Below are positions 34,696 through 43,770 of a DNA stretch of 64,000 nt, piece by piece (position 1 is the stretch's first letter; each line of letters opens with the position of its first letter). The DNA is taken from NCBI RefSeq assembly GCF_900115345.1, contig NZ_FOWC01000010.1:62001-126000 (forward strand). The letters are read 5' to 3'. The notes under the pieces were generated by a model. The model was given only the letters and a program-made list of their open reading frames with translations, did no database searches and was not told the origin of the DNA. A program made the position numbers and the translations under genes. The stretch is from Amycolatopsis rubida (GTDB lineage: Bacteria > Actinomycetota > Actinomycetes > Mycobacteriales > Pseudonocardiaceae).

Positions 34696-35888
34696 GCGAA
34701 ACCGCGGAGATCGGGGCCCGGGTACGGGAAGCCCGGGAAGAACGCGGGATGTCCCAGCAAGAGCTCGCGGACGAGGCCGGGATCAGCCAGAGTTTTGTGT
34801 CCAGGCTCGAGTCCGGCGCCCGTTTCCTTTCCGAACGCGGCCTGCTGGAGACGCTCGCGTCCGCGCTGGGGCGCTCGGCCGCCGAGCTGACCGGCCGTCC
34901 GGATCCGATCCCCGGCGCCCTGGTGCTGTCCCCGCTCTCGGCCGCGCTGTCGGCCGCGACGTGGGACGAGGTGCCCGACGTCCCGGCCCGCCCGGTCGAC
35001 GAGCTGGCCCGCCTGGCCGCGGAGGCGAACCGCGCGTCGGCGGACGCCCGCTACGTCGTCGCGGGCGGCTCCCTGGGAGCGCTGCTGGTCGAGTTGCACG
35101 TGCAGGCGGTCGCGGGCCCGGCGCGGGACCGCCGCGCGGCGCTGGCCGCGTTGTGCGAGGCGTGCATCGTGGCGGTGGGCATCGCCCGCAGCCTGGGCGA
35201 CTATCCCGTCGCGCTCGTGGCGGGGGAGCGCGCGCGGGCTGCCGCCGCCCGGTTGGAGGACCCCGTCCGCGCCGGGTTCGCGTCGATGTCGACGGCGATC
35301 GTGCAGGCCCGCATCGTCGACCGCCCCGCCGCCCTGGCCACCGCCACCACCGCGCTCGCGGCGCTCGACCGCGCCGACCCCGACGCGGACAACCCCGCCG
35401 AAGCCGAGGCCGCGGGCATGCTGCACCTGGCTCTCGCGCAAGTGCACGCGAAGGCGCGCGACCGGGACACCGCGTTCGCCCACCTCGCCGAGGCCGCGGC
35501 CCTGGCGTCCCGGACCGGCGAGCGCCGCACGCTGTGCTACGACTTCGGCCCGGCCAACACCGTGGCCTGGGATCTGTCCGCCCACGCCGAACTCGGCCTC
35601 GGACCGCAGCGGGCCGAGCAGGTCGTGCGCCGCCGCGGCTACCGGGCGGGCCTGGTCAGCCTGGACCGCTGCGGCGCGCTGGAATTCGACCTGTGCAGAT
35701 GCTTCGCCCAGGACCCGGAAGGCTCCCGCGACGATCGCGCCCTCGATCATCTGAACCGCGCCTACCTGGCCGCTCCGGAACGGGTCGGCGCCGACCCGCT
35801 GTTCGGTCCCCTGGTCGAGGGGCTGGAGCGACGCGGCCGCCACCAGGACGACGAACTGCTGGATGCGCTCAAAACCCGGGTCCCCTGA
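34692..35888 (+). CDS. XRE-family HTH/TPR regulator
   Basis: 398 residues from GTG 34692. N-terminal HTH: RGMSQQELADEAGISQSFVS then RLESGARFLSERGL. The long C-terminal domain is a helical TPR-like array. A -10 hexamer TACGCT at 34680-34685 lies 6 bp before the GTG, so the transcript is probably leaderless; there is no Shine-Dalgarno. It is one of several regulators of this type in the window. No target palindrome is obvious at its own start. Confidence 0.85.
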   Translation: MSETAEIGARVREAREERGMSQQELADEAGISQSFVSRLESGARFLSERGLLETLASALGRSAAELTGRPDPIPGALVLSPLSAALSAATWDEVPDVPARPVDELARLAAEANRASADARYVVAGGSLGALLVELHVQAVAGPARDRRAALAALCEACIVAVGIARSLGDYPVALVAGERARAAAARLEDPVRAGFASMSTAIVQARIVDRPAALATATTALAALDRADPDADNPAEAEAAGMLHLALAQVHAKARDRDTAFAHLAEAAALASRTGERRTLCYDFGPANTVAWDLSAHAELGLGPQRAEQVVRRRGYRAGLVSLDRCGALEFDLCRCFAQDPEGSRDDRALDHLNRAYLAAPERVGADPLFGPLVEGLERRGRHQDDELLDALKTRVP

Positions 35889-36340
35889 CGCGACCCGGCC
35901 GGCCGCGCCGTGCACCGGGCGCGGTCTGCGGCGCGTTCCCGGCGCAGACCGCGCAGGACTGCAGCCTTGCCTCGGGAATCGTCCTGCGGCAGCGCACCCC
36001 CGATCCCCGAGCATGGCCGTGGTTCTGCGCGGGGATGTCCGCCTCGTCCCGGACTGCGGCCGCACGCCGTGACGACCGTGGGCAGGGAATGGACCCGGGC
36101 GCGCGGGCGGCATTTGTCGACCGGAGCAAGAATCGTTATCCCGCAGTTATTCGCGCGAGCCGTGCCGCATTCATGTTCTGGCCGGCCGTGCGCCAGGTAT
36201 TCGCGGCGCCGACCACGATCCGGGACGGGTTCAGCGTGATGCCGGCCAGAGGCATGCGGAATCCGCACGCGGCAGTTTTTTCGTCGCGTTATGCCAGTTT
36301 GGCATAGGTTTTCGCGGGACTGCGGTTTTATCGTCGTCCC
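35889..36340. other. intergenic
   Basis: No gene seen. A small dyad TGCGGA-A-TCCGCA (36255-36267) followed by TTTTTT (36276-36281) is a weak terminator candidate. The last 60 bp are AT-richer and hold the palindrome described separately. Confidence 0.5.
36290..36306. promoter_or_regulatory. palindrome TATGCCA-GTT-TGGCATA
   Basis: Perfect 7-bp arms around a 3-base centre, in an AT-rich patch 35-51 bp before ATG 36341. Form and place suggest an operator for the 36341-37587 operon; the binding regulator is unknown. Confidence 0.55.
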
Positions 36341-36955
36341 ATGATCGGCGAGGGGGCGGCGGGCCGCAGGCGGGTGGTGATCCGCCGTTACCGCGGTGAC
36401 GGCCGGCGGCACGTCTACCCGGCCCGGGCCGTGCTCGTCCGGAGGCCGCCGCCGCAGGTGCAGGCGATGTGCCACGAGCAGCTCGGATCGGGATGGACGC
36501 ATCCGACGGACATGCTCGCCCGCGAGCCGTTGCCCTCTCTGGGCAGCCCGTTCGAGCGCTGCGAGAATTGCTGGGAATGGATGCAGCGGCATCCCGGCGC
36601 GCGGGTGGTCGCGGGCGGCGCGGCGCGCGATCCCCGCGCGCCGGGCGCGTTCCCGTCGCCGCCTTCCCGCGCGCCGGGCCCCGGCGCGGCCCGAACAGAG
36701 ACTGCTTCCCTCGCCTCACCCCCGGGCAAGGGAGGGCAGGTGCGGCGCGACCTGGGGCGGGCGTGCCGCATCGTCCCGGCGCTGGAGCGGACCCCCCCTG
36801 TCCGCCAGGGCCCGGAAGGAGGCAGCTCCGGCGGCGACACACGCCGGGGCTGCCCTCCTGCCCGCCGTCTGCGGCAGTCCCGGGCGGTCCGCCCCGTCCG
36901 CGTCGCGCCGCGTGGCGCCCCGGCCTCCCGCTGGAGTCCGGAGGCGCCGCGATGA
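36341..36955 (+). CDS. hypothetical protein, first gene of operon with GPP34-like gene
   Basis: 204 codons from ATG 36341. The first 85 residues look native (RRVVIRRYRGDGRRHVYPAR; ERCENCWEWMQRHPG with a CxxC). Beyond that the sequence is Arg/Pro/Gly-rich and may be disordered or not under selection. The stop overlaps the next start (ATGA). No known domain. A palindrome just upstream suggests regulation. Confidence 0.55.
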   Translation: MIGEGAAGRRRVVIRRYRGDGRRHVYPARAVLVRRPPPQVQAMCHEQLGSGWTHPTDMLAREPLPSLGSPFERCENCWEWMQRHPGARVVAGGAARDPRAPGAFPSPPSRAPGPGAARTETASLASPPGKGGQVRRDLGRACRIVPALERTPPVRQGPEGGSSGGDTRRGCPPARRLRQSRAVRPVRVAPRGAPASRWSPEAPR

Positions 36956-37587
36956 CACGCGCCCACGCCGCGGGCCCGGCCTACCGCGGGTCGCGGCAGC
37001 TGGCCGATCTCGTGCTCGCCGCCGTCCATCTCGACGATCCGGACCCGCCCGCGATCCGCGACCGCGATGCCCTCGCGGCCGTTCTGGCGGTGAGCCTGCT
37101 GGCCGAGCAGGTCCTCGACGGGACGATCGCCGCGACCCGCGACAAGCTCGTGTGGCTGCAGGAACCGGTGGCCGGCCCGCCTCGCGACGCCGTGCTGCGC
37201 GCCCTGCTCCGGCACGGGCTGCCCGCTCCGATCGCCGCCGTCGTCGACGAACTGGCACGGGATTCGGCCGAGACGGTGTGGCAACGGCTGGTCGCGCAGG
37301 GCGTCGCACAGCGAGCACGGTCGCGGCTGCGACACGGTCCCGGGTACGCGTTCACCGTCCTCGCAGCCCGCCAGTGGCCGCGTGCACTGCTCAGCAGCGC
37401 TCCCCACCGGCCCGGTATTCCCGCCCACAGCGCGGCCCCGCTCGCCGTCGCGCTCTGGCGCGTCCTGCGTGCCCTCGGCCTCGCCACGTTCAGCCTCCCG
37501 GCCGGGAGCCGGGCGTGGCTGGAGGCCGCTGATCCGCCCCCCGGGATCGAGCCGCTCCTGCGGTCCCTCCCCGCACCACGAGCCTGA
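36952..37587 (+). CDS. GPP34 (GOLPH3-like) family protein
   Basis: 211 residues from ATG 36952, coupled to the previous gene. LADLVLAAVHLDDP, AVLAVSLLAEQVLDGTIAAT and VVDELARDSAETVWQRLVAQ, then GVAQRARSRLRHGPGYAF, follow the GPP34 helical pattern. Eukaryotic relatives bind phosphoinositides in the Golgi; the many actinomycete copies have no settled role. Confidence 0.7.
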   Translation: MTRAHAAGPAYRGSRQLADLVLAAVHLDDPDPPAIRDRDALAAVLAVSLLAEQVLDGTIAATRDKLVWLQEPVAGPPRDAVLRALLRHGLPAPIAAVVDELARDSAETVWQRLVAQGVAQRARSRLRHGPGYAFTVLAARQWPRALLSSAPHRPGIPAHSAAPLAVALWRVLRALGLATFSLPAGSRAWLEAADPPPGIEPLLRSLPAPRA

Positions 37588-37685
37588 CCGGCCCGCGCCC
37601 GCACTTCGCTTCCACCCTCTCGAAGGGCACGTCGCCGTGTCCCTGTGTTTGCCCTGTTTCCGTTCGATCGCAGGAGGTTTCACGC

Positions 37686-38683
37686 ATGCGCAGGTCTTCG
37701 TTTCCGCGTCGCCGCCGCCGCACGGCGGCGATCGCGGTGGTCGGCACCGCGATGCTGGCCGGCACCGGGGGGGGTGCGGCCTGCTCGGCGGCTCCGAACC
37801 GACCCGCGGGCCGGACGGGCGCGACCCCGTCGTCGTGGCAGAAATGCCGTTGCTGGACGTCGCGCCCCTGCACCTGGGCATCGAGCGCGGCATTTTCGCC
37901 GACGCCGGAGCGAGCGTGTCGAGCACGACCGCGTCCAGCGGACAGGCCGCGATCGCGAAGCTCGCGTCCAAAGAAGTCGCCATCGCCTACGCCAGCGACG
38001 TCGCCGCGGTGCTCGCGGCCACCCGCGGGGTCGGTGATCTCGCGATCATCGCCGAGGCATCCTCGGCGGCGCCCAAAACCATCGAGCTCGTGGTGCCGAA
38101 AAACGGGTCGGTCAAGACAGTGAACGACCTGCCCGGCAAGCGGATCGCGATCAACGCGTCGAAAGGGCTCAGCGACACCCTGGTCATGGCCGCCCTCAAC
38201 GTGCGCAACGTTGCTTACCAAGACATTCGTTGGGTCGAGATGCCGTTTCCCAACATGGCGGGCGCGCTGCGCCGCGGCGATGTCGACGCCGCGTCGACGG
38301 TCGAGCCGTTCGTCACCGAAGCCGCCAAGGACGGCGACGAGGAGTTGCTCGACCTCGCCTCCGGAGACACCAGAAATCTCCCGGTCGCCTGCTACCTCAC
38401 GACGAAAACGTGGGCCCGCAGCCATCCGTCCGACGTCGCGGCGTTCAGGAACGGTCTGCGCCGCGCCGCCGACCTCGCCAACAGCGACCGCGCGACTGTC
38501 GAGAAGTCCGTCGCCCGCTACGCGCAGATCAAAGAGGGCGACGCCAAACTGGTGACGTTCCCGTATTTCCGGGCCGACGTCGCACCGGTTCCGCTGCAGC
38601 GCGTCCCCGATCTGCTCGCGCGCTACGGCGTGATCGGTTCCCGGTTCGACATCAACAGCCTGCTCTTGCCCGCGAAGCCGTGA
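37686..38683 (+). pseudogene. ABC substrate-binding lipoprotein (NMT1/SsuA-like) with frameshift
   Basis: AGGAGG precedes ATG 37686. The start encodes a basic signal peptide (MRRSSFPRRRRRTAAIAVVG TAMLAG) in one frame. From about 37780 the mature protein is in another: VVVAEMPLLDVAPLHLGIER, IAYASDVAAVLAATRG, LPGKRIAINASKGLSDTLVM and so on to KP-stop, the normal periplasmic-binding fold for sulfonate/nitrate/thiamine-precursor-type ligands. A run of eight G (37767-37774) lies at the break; one more G would restore a single frame and give a lipobox-like GGGC. It is either a recent mutation, phase variation, or a sequencing error. No permease or ATPase gene is adjacent. Confidence 0.8.
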
Positions 38684-38702
38684 CCGAAGGGGCGAATACG
38701 CT

Positions 38703-38746
38703 GCGGTGAAGTCCTCCCCGCCGCGGTGCGGGGAGGGCTTCACCGC
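38703..38746. terminator. bidirectional terminator hairpin
   Basis: Two 19-base arms (38703-38721 and 38728-38746) pair at 18 positions around a 6-base loop; the stem is very GC-rich (GCGGTGAAG ... CTTCACCGC). It lies between convergent genes, 20 bp after one stop and 9 bp after the other, without U-tracts, as is common in actinomycetes. Confidence 0.85.
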
Positions 38747-38754
38747 GGCGGCGG

Positions 38755-40026
38755 TCAGGACACGTCCGACGAGTTCGACGCCCAGGTGTTGCATTGCTTG
38801 ACCCGGTTTTTGGTCGCGCCCTGCTGCCACCAGGCGATGGCGTGCCGGTCGCTGCCGTGGTCGCGGGGGCCGCCGTTGTGGTCGCCGCGGTCCTCGCTGT
38901 TCCAGGCTTCGGTGTAGATGTTGCGGTCGACGTCCCCGCCTCCCGCGGCGTGGGCGGAGCCCAGGAACATCCCGCTGAAGCACTGCGCCTGCAGCTCCAG
39001 CCGCCGCGACAGTTCCAGCCCGGCGGCGGAATCGGCGCCCGCGTCGTATCGGGCGTCGTCCATCGCATCGGACACCCCGGACAGTTGCTGCACGTGGTGC
39101 CCGTACTCGTGGGCCAGCACCGGGAGATAAATGCCGGGATGCGCGCCGTACTGCTCGATTTGGAGTTTGTCGAGCGGCATGTAGATGGTGCGGTTGGTCG
39201 GGCAGTAGTAGGCGGCGAAACTGTCGCCGGCCGATCCGCACGGGCTCTGCATCTGCCCGGACGAGGCGACCACGAGGTGCGGGCTCTCGAACGGCAGTCC
39301 GGCGGCGGCCAGCACCTGGGACCACACGGCGTCCAGGCACCGGACTCCGGATTCGAAGAACTGTGCGGCCCGGTCGCGGTCGGGTCCCCAGCGGCTGAGC
39401 GTGCATTGCCGGTTCGGCAATCCGATGTCCGCGCGCTCGAACAACGGGTTGTCCGCCAATGCTTTGACCGGACGCGGCCCCGCGGGTGTCGGCTCCGCGC
39501 GGGTCGTGGCGGCGGGTTCGCTGCTGGTGGCGCGGGTGCCGGGGGCGTCCGAGGCGCTCGGCGCGCTGCCGGCGGTGTAGCGGGTGGGCGCGGGCGGGCT
39601 GTATGCGGTGGGGTAGGTCGGCGCGGGCGTGCTCGCCGCGGTGGTGCGCTCGCGCGGGCGGACCGCATCGCCGATCGCTCCGATGGCGACGAACAGCAGC
39701 AGGACTCCGAAGACCCCGCCCAGTCCGATGAGGACCGCGCGCCGCTTCTTGCGCGGCGGCCCGGCGGGAACCGCACGGGTCCCGTATCCGCGCGCGCCGG
39801 GATACGGCGGCCTGACCGGGGCGGCGGGCGCCGGGACGGAATACCCTGTGGGCACAGGGTAACAAGTCGGTCCGTTGTGGACTGTCGGCGTCGGGGCAGG
39901 AGGCTGCCAGGCGGGAAGGTGTTGCCCTGGATGCATTCCCGGCCCGGGCGGCAGCGGGTACGGCGGCGGGAGCGGCGGCGCTGCGGGCGGAACCGGGTAC
40001 GGCGCGCCCTGCGGTGGCCAGGTCAT
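38755..40026 (-). CDS. neutral zinc metallopeptidase (YpfJ-like), membrane-anchored
   Basis: 423 residues from ATG 40026 (GGGGG 8 bases upstream; ATG 40032 is too close to it). Pro/Tyr-rich cytoplasmic start, basic stop (PPRKKRR), membrane segment (AVLIGLGGVFGVLLLFVAIG), Thr/Pro linker, then the PF04228-type peptidase domain. It has VLAHEYGHHVQQLSG with the HExxH-type zinc motif, AYYCPTNRTIYMP, ELQAQCFSGMF with the third ligand region, and KQCNTWA at the end. The catalytic domain is extracellular. Substrates unknown. Ends in a shared terminator. Confidence 0.9.
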   Translation of the reverse strand: MTWPPQGAPYPVPPAAPPLPPPYPLPPGPGMHPGQHLPAWQPPAPTPTVHNGPTCYPVPTGYSVPAPAAPVRPPYPGARGYGTRAVPAGPPRKKRRAVLIGLGGVFGVLLLFVAIGAIGDAVRPRERTTAASTPAPTYPTAYSPPAPTRYTAGSAPSASDAPGTRATSSEPAATTRAEPTPAGPRPVKALADNPLFERADIGLPNRQCTLSRWGPDRDRAAQFFESGVRCLDAVWSQVLAAAGLPFESPHLVVASSGQMQSPCGSAGDSFAAYYCPTNRTIYMPLDKLQIEQYGAHPGIYLPVLAHEYGHHVQQLSGVSDAMDDARYDAGADSAAGLELSRRLELQAQCFSGMFLGSAHAAGGGDVDRNIYTEAWNSEDRGDHNGGPRDHGSDRHAIAWWQQGATKNRVKQCNTWASNSSDVS

Positions 40027-40118
40027 CGGCATTCCCCCTGCGATTGCTTTTTCCGCGCGGTCGGCTTTGTTCGTTGCCGCCCCGCCCAGCCTAGCGGTAT
40101 TGCTCTAAGGTTTCGGCC

Positions 40119-41771
40119 GTGGCGAGGAAATGGGTTTCCGCGGCGGCTGTCGCCGTCTTGACCGTGCTGACCGGAATAGCGCCGGCAGCGGCGTATCCCG
40201 GTCAGGGAACGCATTCCGCCGGCGGCGCTTCCCCGGTTTCCGACGCCGTCGCCGACATCGGGCTGAAATTGCTGCGCGACGGCGGCCTGCAGGTGACGGA
40301 GAAGATCACCGTCCCCGACGGAGGACGGCTGGCGGCCGATCTGCCGCTGCGCGTCCCCGGCGACGGCGGGCCGGACCGCGTCTACACGGTGCGGTCGGCC
40401 GTCCTCACCCGGGCGTCCGCGTCGGCCTGGACCGACGACCGGCTCGGCCTGACGTTCCCCTCCGGCGAGTCCACCGTGGTGTTCACCGCGGACGGCGCGC
40501 TGTCGGATGTCGGCGGCGGCCAGCTGTTGCGGTGGCCGGCGCTGGGCGGGTTCGATCAGCCGGTTCGGGAGGTGCGGGTGTCGCTGCTCGCGCCGGAACG
40601 CCCGGGCGAGCCGGTGGCGTGCGTGGTCGGCGGCCGGCAGGCGTGCACGCACGCCGAGATCGACGGAACCGGCGTGCTGCGCGCGCAGCAGCGCGGTCTG
40701 CGCGCCGGGGACCTGATGGAGGTGTCGGCGACCCTGCCGCCGGGCACCGCACCGGCGAACGCGCAGGCCGCGCCGAGGCTCGCGGCGGAGGAGGCGACGG
40801 CCGGCCCGTTCTCCTTCGGGCCCGCGGAGGACGCCGCGCTCGTCGCCCTCGTGACGCTGGTGACCACGGCCAATGTCGTCGTGTGGCTGCGGAGACGGGC
40901 CGCGGCGGCCGCCGGCGCCGATGTCGCCGTGCACGTTCTGGCGCACCGCGACGGGCGGACGGTGTTCGCCTCGCCCGACGGGGTGCTGCCCGGGCAGGTC
41001 GGCACCGTGGCGGACGGGTCGGCCGATCCGGAGGACATCGCCGCGACCGTGCTCGACCTCGCGGTGCGGAACTACCTCTGGCTTGCCGAGCTGCCGGGTC
41101 CGGACTGGCAGATCTCCCGCGGCAGCCCGCCCGGCGGCGACTTGCGCGAGTACGAGCGTCTGGTGCTCGAGGCACTGCTGCCGGAAGGCACAGACACGGT
41201 CCTGCTGTCGCGGGCGCACGGTGCCGGCACCGCCGCGATCCGGGACGCGATGTACCGGGATGTCGTGGCCAGCGGCTGGTTCTCCCGCCGCCCGGACCTG
41301 CCTGCGGGCAGGCTCGCGCTGCCCGGCATGCTGCTGTGCGCGCTGGGTGCGGCGGCGACTGCGGTGCTGGCGGTCACGGTCGGCCACGCGCTGCTGGGCG
41401 TCGCGGTCGCGATCGCCGGGTTGGGCCTGGGCGCGGCCCGCGCGCTGCTGCCTGCCCGCACCGCCCGCGGCGACGCGGTCGCCGCGCGGATCACCGGCCT
41501 GCACCGTTACCTGAGCGCAGTGCGCGCCGAGGACATCGAGTCCCCGGCGGACCGGGAGACGGTGTTCTCGCGGTCGCTGCCCTACGCGGTGGCGCTGGGC
41601 GAGACCGAGCGGTGGCTGGCGGCATTCGCCGGCCTGGACCCGGCAGATGACCGCACGCCGGGGCTGTCGTGGTTCGGCGGCCTCGAGGCAGACCGCGACC
41701 TGGCGCGGTTGCGGCGGCAGGTGCCGAAGTTCCTGTCCGCGCTGAACGAGGTGCTGGCTCGCAACGATTAG
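40119..41771 (+). CDS. DUF2207-type membrane protein
   Basis: 550 residues from GTG 40119. Cleavable signal peptide (WVSAAAVAVLTVLTGIAPAAA), an extracytoplasmic beta-rich domain with VADIGLKLLRDGGLQVTEKI, a membrane segment (AALVALVTLVTTANVVVWLR), a cytoplasmic winged-helix-like region, two further membrane segments (LPGMLLCALGAAATAVLAVT) and a C-terminal soluble part with ALGETERWLAAF. Layout fits the predicted membrane protein family DUF2207. Function unknown. Divergent from the metallopeptidase gene. Confidence 0.85.
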   Translation: MARKWVSAAAVAVLTVLTGIAPAAAYPGQGTHSAGGASPVSDAVADIGLKLLRDGGLQVTEKITVPDGGRLAADLPLRVPGDGGPDRVYTVRSAVLTRASASAWTDDRLGLTFPSGESTVVFTADGALSDVGGGQLLRWPALGGFDQPVREVRVSLLAPERPGEPVACVVGGRQACTHAEIDGTGVLRAQQRGLRAGDLMEVSATLPPGTAPANAQAAPRLAAEEATAGPFSFGPAEDAALVALVTLVTTANVVVWLRRRAAAAAGADVAVHVLAHRDGRTVFASPDGVLPGQVGTVADGSADPEDIAATVLDLAVRNYLWLAELPGPDWQISRGSPPGGDLREYERLVLEALLPEGTDTVLLSRAHGAGTAAIRDAMYRDVVASGWFSRRPDLPAGRLALPGMLLCALGAAATAVLAVTVGHALLGVAVAIAGLGLGAARALLPARTARGDAVAARITGLHRYLSAVRAEDIESPADRETVFSRSLPYAVALGETERWLAAFAGLDPADDRTPGLSWFGGLEADRDLARLRRQVPKFLSALNEVLARND

Positions 41772-41966
41772 TGATGCCCGTAGATCCCCGGTCGCGGCCA
41801 GGCTGCGAGGCGAGATGAATCCCGCAGTGCGTCCGCCGAGCCGGACCGTCGCCGCGGCACCCCGTCCCGGATGCCGCGATGGGCACGGCGAGGGCCGGGC
41901 TCGCGGGTGCGGCGCGACGATTCCGGCGGGCAGCGACAGGCGCGGATCGGCGCGGCGAATCAGGGT

Positions 41967-42128
41967 TCAGCCCGGGTTTGGCGGAATCCGGGGTATCTCC
42001 ACCGTGGCGTCGGGATCCCAGTCCGGCGGCGGGCGGTTGTCCCGCCGCGTGTAGAGCCACAGCACCAGGGCCAGCGTCCCGAGCGTGATCGCGATCCCGG
42101 TCACGACCCCGGCCAGGTACACGATCAT
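41967..42128 (-). CDS. 53-residue membrane protein
   Basis: ATG 42128 has GGAGG 5 bases upstream. One membrane helix (MIVYLAGVVTGIAITLGTLA LVLWLY) is followed by a short cytoplasmic tail with TRRDNRPPPDWDPDATVEIP. The strong ribosome binding site and clean amphipathic layout support it as a real small gene. Role unknown. Confidence 0.7.
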   Translation of the reverse strand: MIVYLAGVVTGIAITLGTLALVLWLYTRRDNRPPPDWDPDATVEIPRIPPNPG

Positions 42129-42188
42129 CCGGACCTCCGAGGCCGCAGCGCGCCGTCGGCGATGACCCGCTCGTGCCGCTTGATGTGC

Positions 42189-42582
42189 TCATTGCTCGTG
42201 ACCTGGTTTGCGCTTCCATTCGGCGTGCAGCGCCGTGAGTTTCGGGTTCCTGTGCACTTCCGGCGTGTACCGGGTCCGTTCCACGAGGACGCCCTTCACG
42301 CGCCTGTGGGACCAGCCGGTCGGCCGCGCGGTCAGTTTGACGCTCCGGTTCTGCCGGTACAGGTCGATCATGCGCGCGATCTCGTCGGCGCTCGGCTCCG
42401 GGAACCACGGTTCGTAAAGATTCCGCTCCACAAGGATGTTCAGCACGGTGTTGCAGGACCGGCCGGTCGTCTGTGCGGTCTGCCGGACGTGTCGGGTCAT
42501 GGCGTAGACGGCGATGATCTCGTCGATCCGCGCGTCGGCGATGAGACGGTGGAAGGGCCCGGCGGGGGGTGTTGCCGGTCAT
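42189..42582 (-). pseudogene. double HTH protein, frameshifted near its start
   Basis: ATG 42582 overlaps the HAD stop (ATGA). Its first codons (MTGNTP) are in a different frame from the body, which reads FHRLIADARIDEIIAVYAMT, RHVRQTAQTTGRSCNTVLNI, then a similar second unit SADEIARMIDLYRQNRSVKL. Each unit looks like a resolvase-type HTH. Removing one base from the run of six G (42564-42569 on the plus strand) joins them. If the frame really is broken, ATG 42500 could give a 103-residue product. Function probably DNA binding. Confidence 0.6.
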
Positions 42583-43307
42583 GCCGTTGGGCCGCCGCGC
42601 GTCATCTCCCGCACACAGGCCCGCGCTTCGTGGAGGGTGTCTGCGACGAACACCCGCGCTCGGGGGTTGAGCCGAGCGCGGTCCTCGGGGGGGTTGGGCT
42701 CGGGCCGGGTCCCGGCGAGGAAGACCGCGTGCGCGCCCGCGCGGGTCGCTCCGAGCACGTCGCATTTCCACAGGTCGCCGAAGTGCATCAGCTGGTGGGT
42801 TTCCACGCCGTAGTCGGCGGCGATCCGTTCCCACAGCCTCCGGTCCGGTTTGCGCTTCCCCAGGTCGTAGCTGGCATAGACCGCGTCGAGCATCGGGAAT
42901 TGCCGGTGCAGGGCGGCCAGTTGCATCGGGCCGGTGGTGGAGGGGATGTTGGAGAGCACGACGGCGGGCGCGCCGCCGGTCATCTCGATCATGTCTGCGA
43001 CCGCGGACGGCGCGTAGTCGTAGCCAGCGAATCCGGACCAGTGCGGGTGGTCCTGCGGCAGGTCGGGGACGGTGCCGGTGAACCAGTGCGGCGGAAGGTC
43101 GGCCGGGTCGACGCACGCCTCCTCGCAGAAGCTCTCCATGGCCTCGCCGTCGGGCATCGGGGTGCGGTGGGCGAACGTGCGGCACGCTTCGTCGACGTCG
43201 GCGGCCGGCAGCGGGCTGAGCCGCTGCACGAACTCGTGCATCCGCACGCCGGTCGTCACGCCGAGCGTGCGGACCGCGTCGAACACCAGCAACTTGATCG
43301 CGCTCAT
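42579..43307 (-). CDS. HAD-superfamily hydrolase
   Basis: 242 residues from ATG 43307. Motif I LLVFDAVRTLG has the nucleophilic Asp but lacks the second Asp of phosphatases (DAV rather than DxD). Motif II is VVLSNIPST, motif III the Lys in DLGKRKPDRRLWE, and motif IV HFGDLWKCDVLGA. The cap domain is helical. The motif I pattern is closer to dehalogenase-like members than to phosphatases. Coupled to the downstream HTH gene. Confidence 0.82.
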   Translation of the reverse strand: MSAIKLLVFDAVRTLGVTTGVRMHEFVQRLSPLPAADVDEACRTFAHRTPMPDGEAMESFCEEACVDPADLPPHWFTGTVPDLPQDHPHWSGFAGYDYAPSAVADMIEMTGGAPAVVLSNIPSTTGPMQLAALHRQFPMLDAVYASYDLGKRKPDRRLWERIAADYGVETHQLMHFGDLWKCDVLGATRAGAHAVFLAGTRPEPNPPEDRARLNPRARVFVADTLHEARACVREMTRGGPTA

Positions 43308-43428
43308 GCCCGCCCGCTTCCGTGGGAGCGGGGCTTCGGGGACACGAGAGCCGGCGGTCCGGCGGCGAACCGGATGGTGTTGTCGGGACGCAGGCGTGCG
43401 CCGGACGCGCGGTCGCTGTTGGCGAGGT

Positions 43429-43518
43429 CGGCGGCGTTGTCGGGCAAGGGGTTCATCCTTCGGTTGTGGACGGGCCCTGTGGTGCTGGGCGCGGCGGCGT
43501 TGTCGGGCAAGGGGTTCA
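43429..43518. repeat. two 27-bp direct repeats, 63 bp apart
   Basis: The 27-base sequence beginning CGGCGGCGTTGTCGGGCAAG occurs at 43429-43455 and 43492-43518. It lies upstream of the HAD gene and next to a decayed gene. A shorter TTGTCGGG copy is at about 43380. Possibly a local duplication scar. Confidence 0.7.
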
Positions 43519-43539
43519 CGGTCGTCCGCGCGCTGCGGG

Positions 43540-43770
43540 TGTCGTGCTCGCCGGGGCTGGCCAGGGCGGGGCTGCACGCCCGGATCGCCCGTGGCGGTGC
43601 GGTGGCCGCGCGGATCATCGGCCTGCGCCGCTGCCTGCGCGACGTGCGCGCCGAAGACCCCCGGGTCCCCGGGACCGGGAGACGGTGTTGTCGCTGTCGT
43701 GTGCGGTGGTGCTGGGCGAGACCGATCCGTGGGTCGCGGCGTTCGTCGGCGTCGTCGCTCATCGGCGAGG
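43540..43770 (+). pseudogene. fragment related to the DUF2207 protein end
   Basis: In two neighbouring plus frames the sequence reads ARGGAVAARIIGLRRCLRDV then RAEDP, and TVLSLSCAVVLGETDPWVAA. These resemble ARGDAVAARITGLHRYLSAV, RAEDIE and ALGETERWLAAF in the intact gene at 40119-41771. The rest of the gene is missing and a frameshift separates the two parts. It is a decayed duplicate about 2 kb from its relative. The remaining sequence to 44150 has no gene. Confidence 0.65.
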
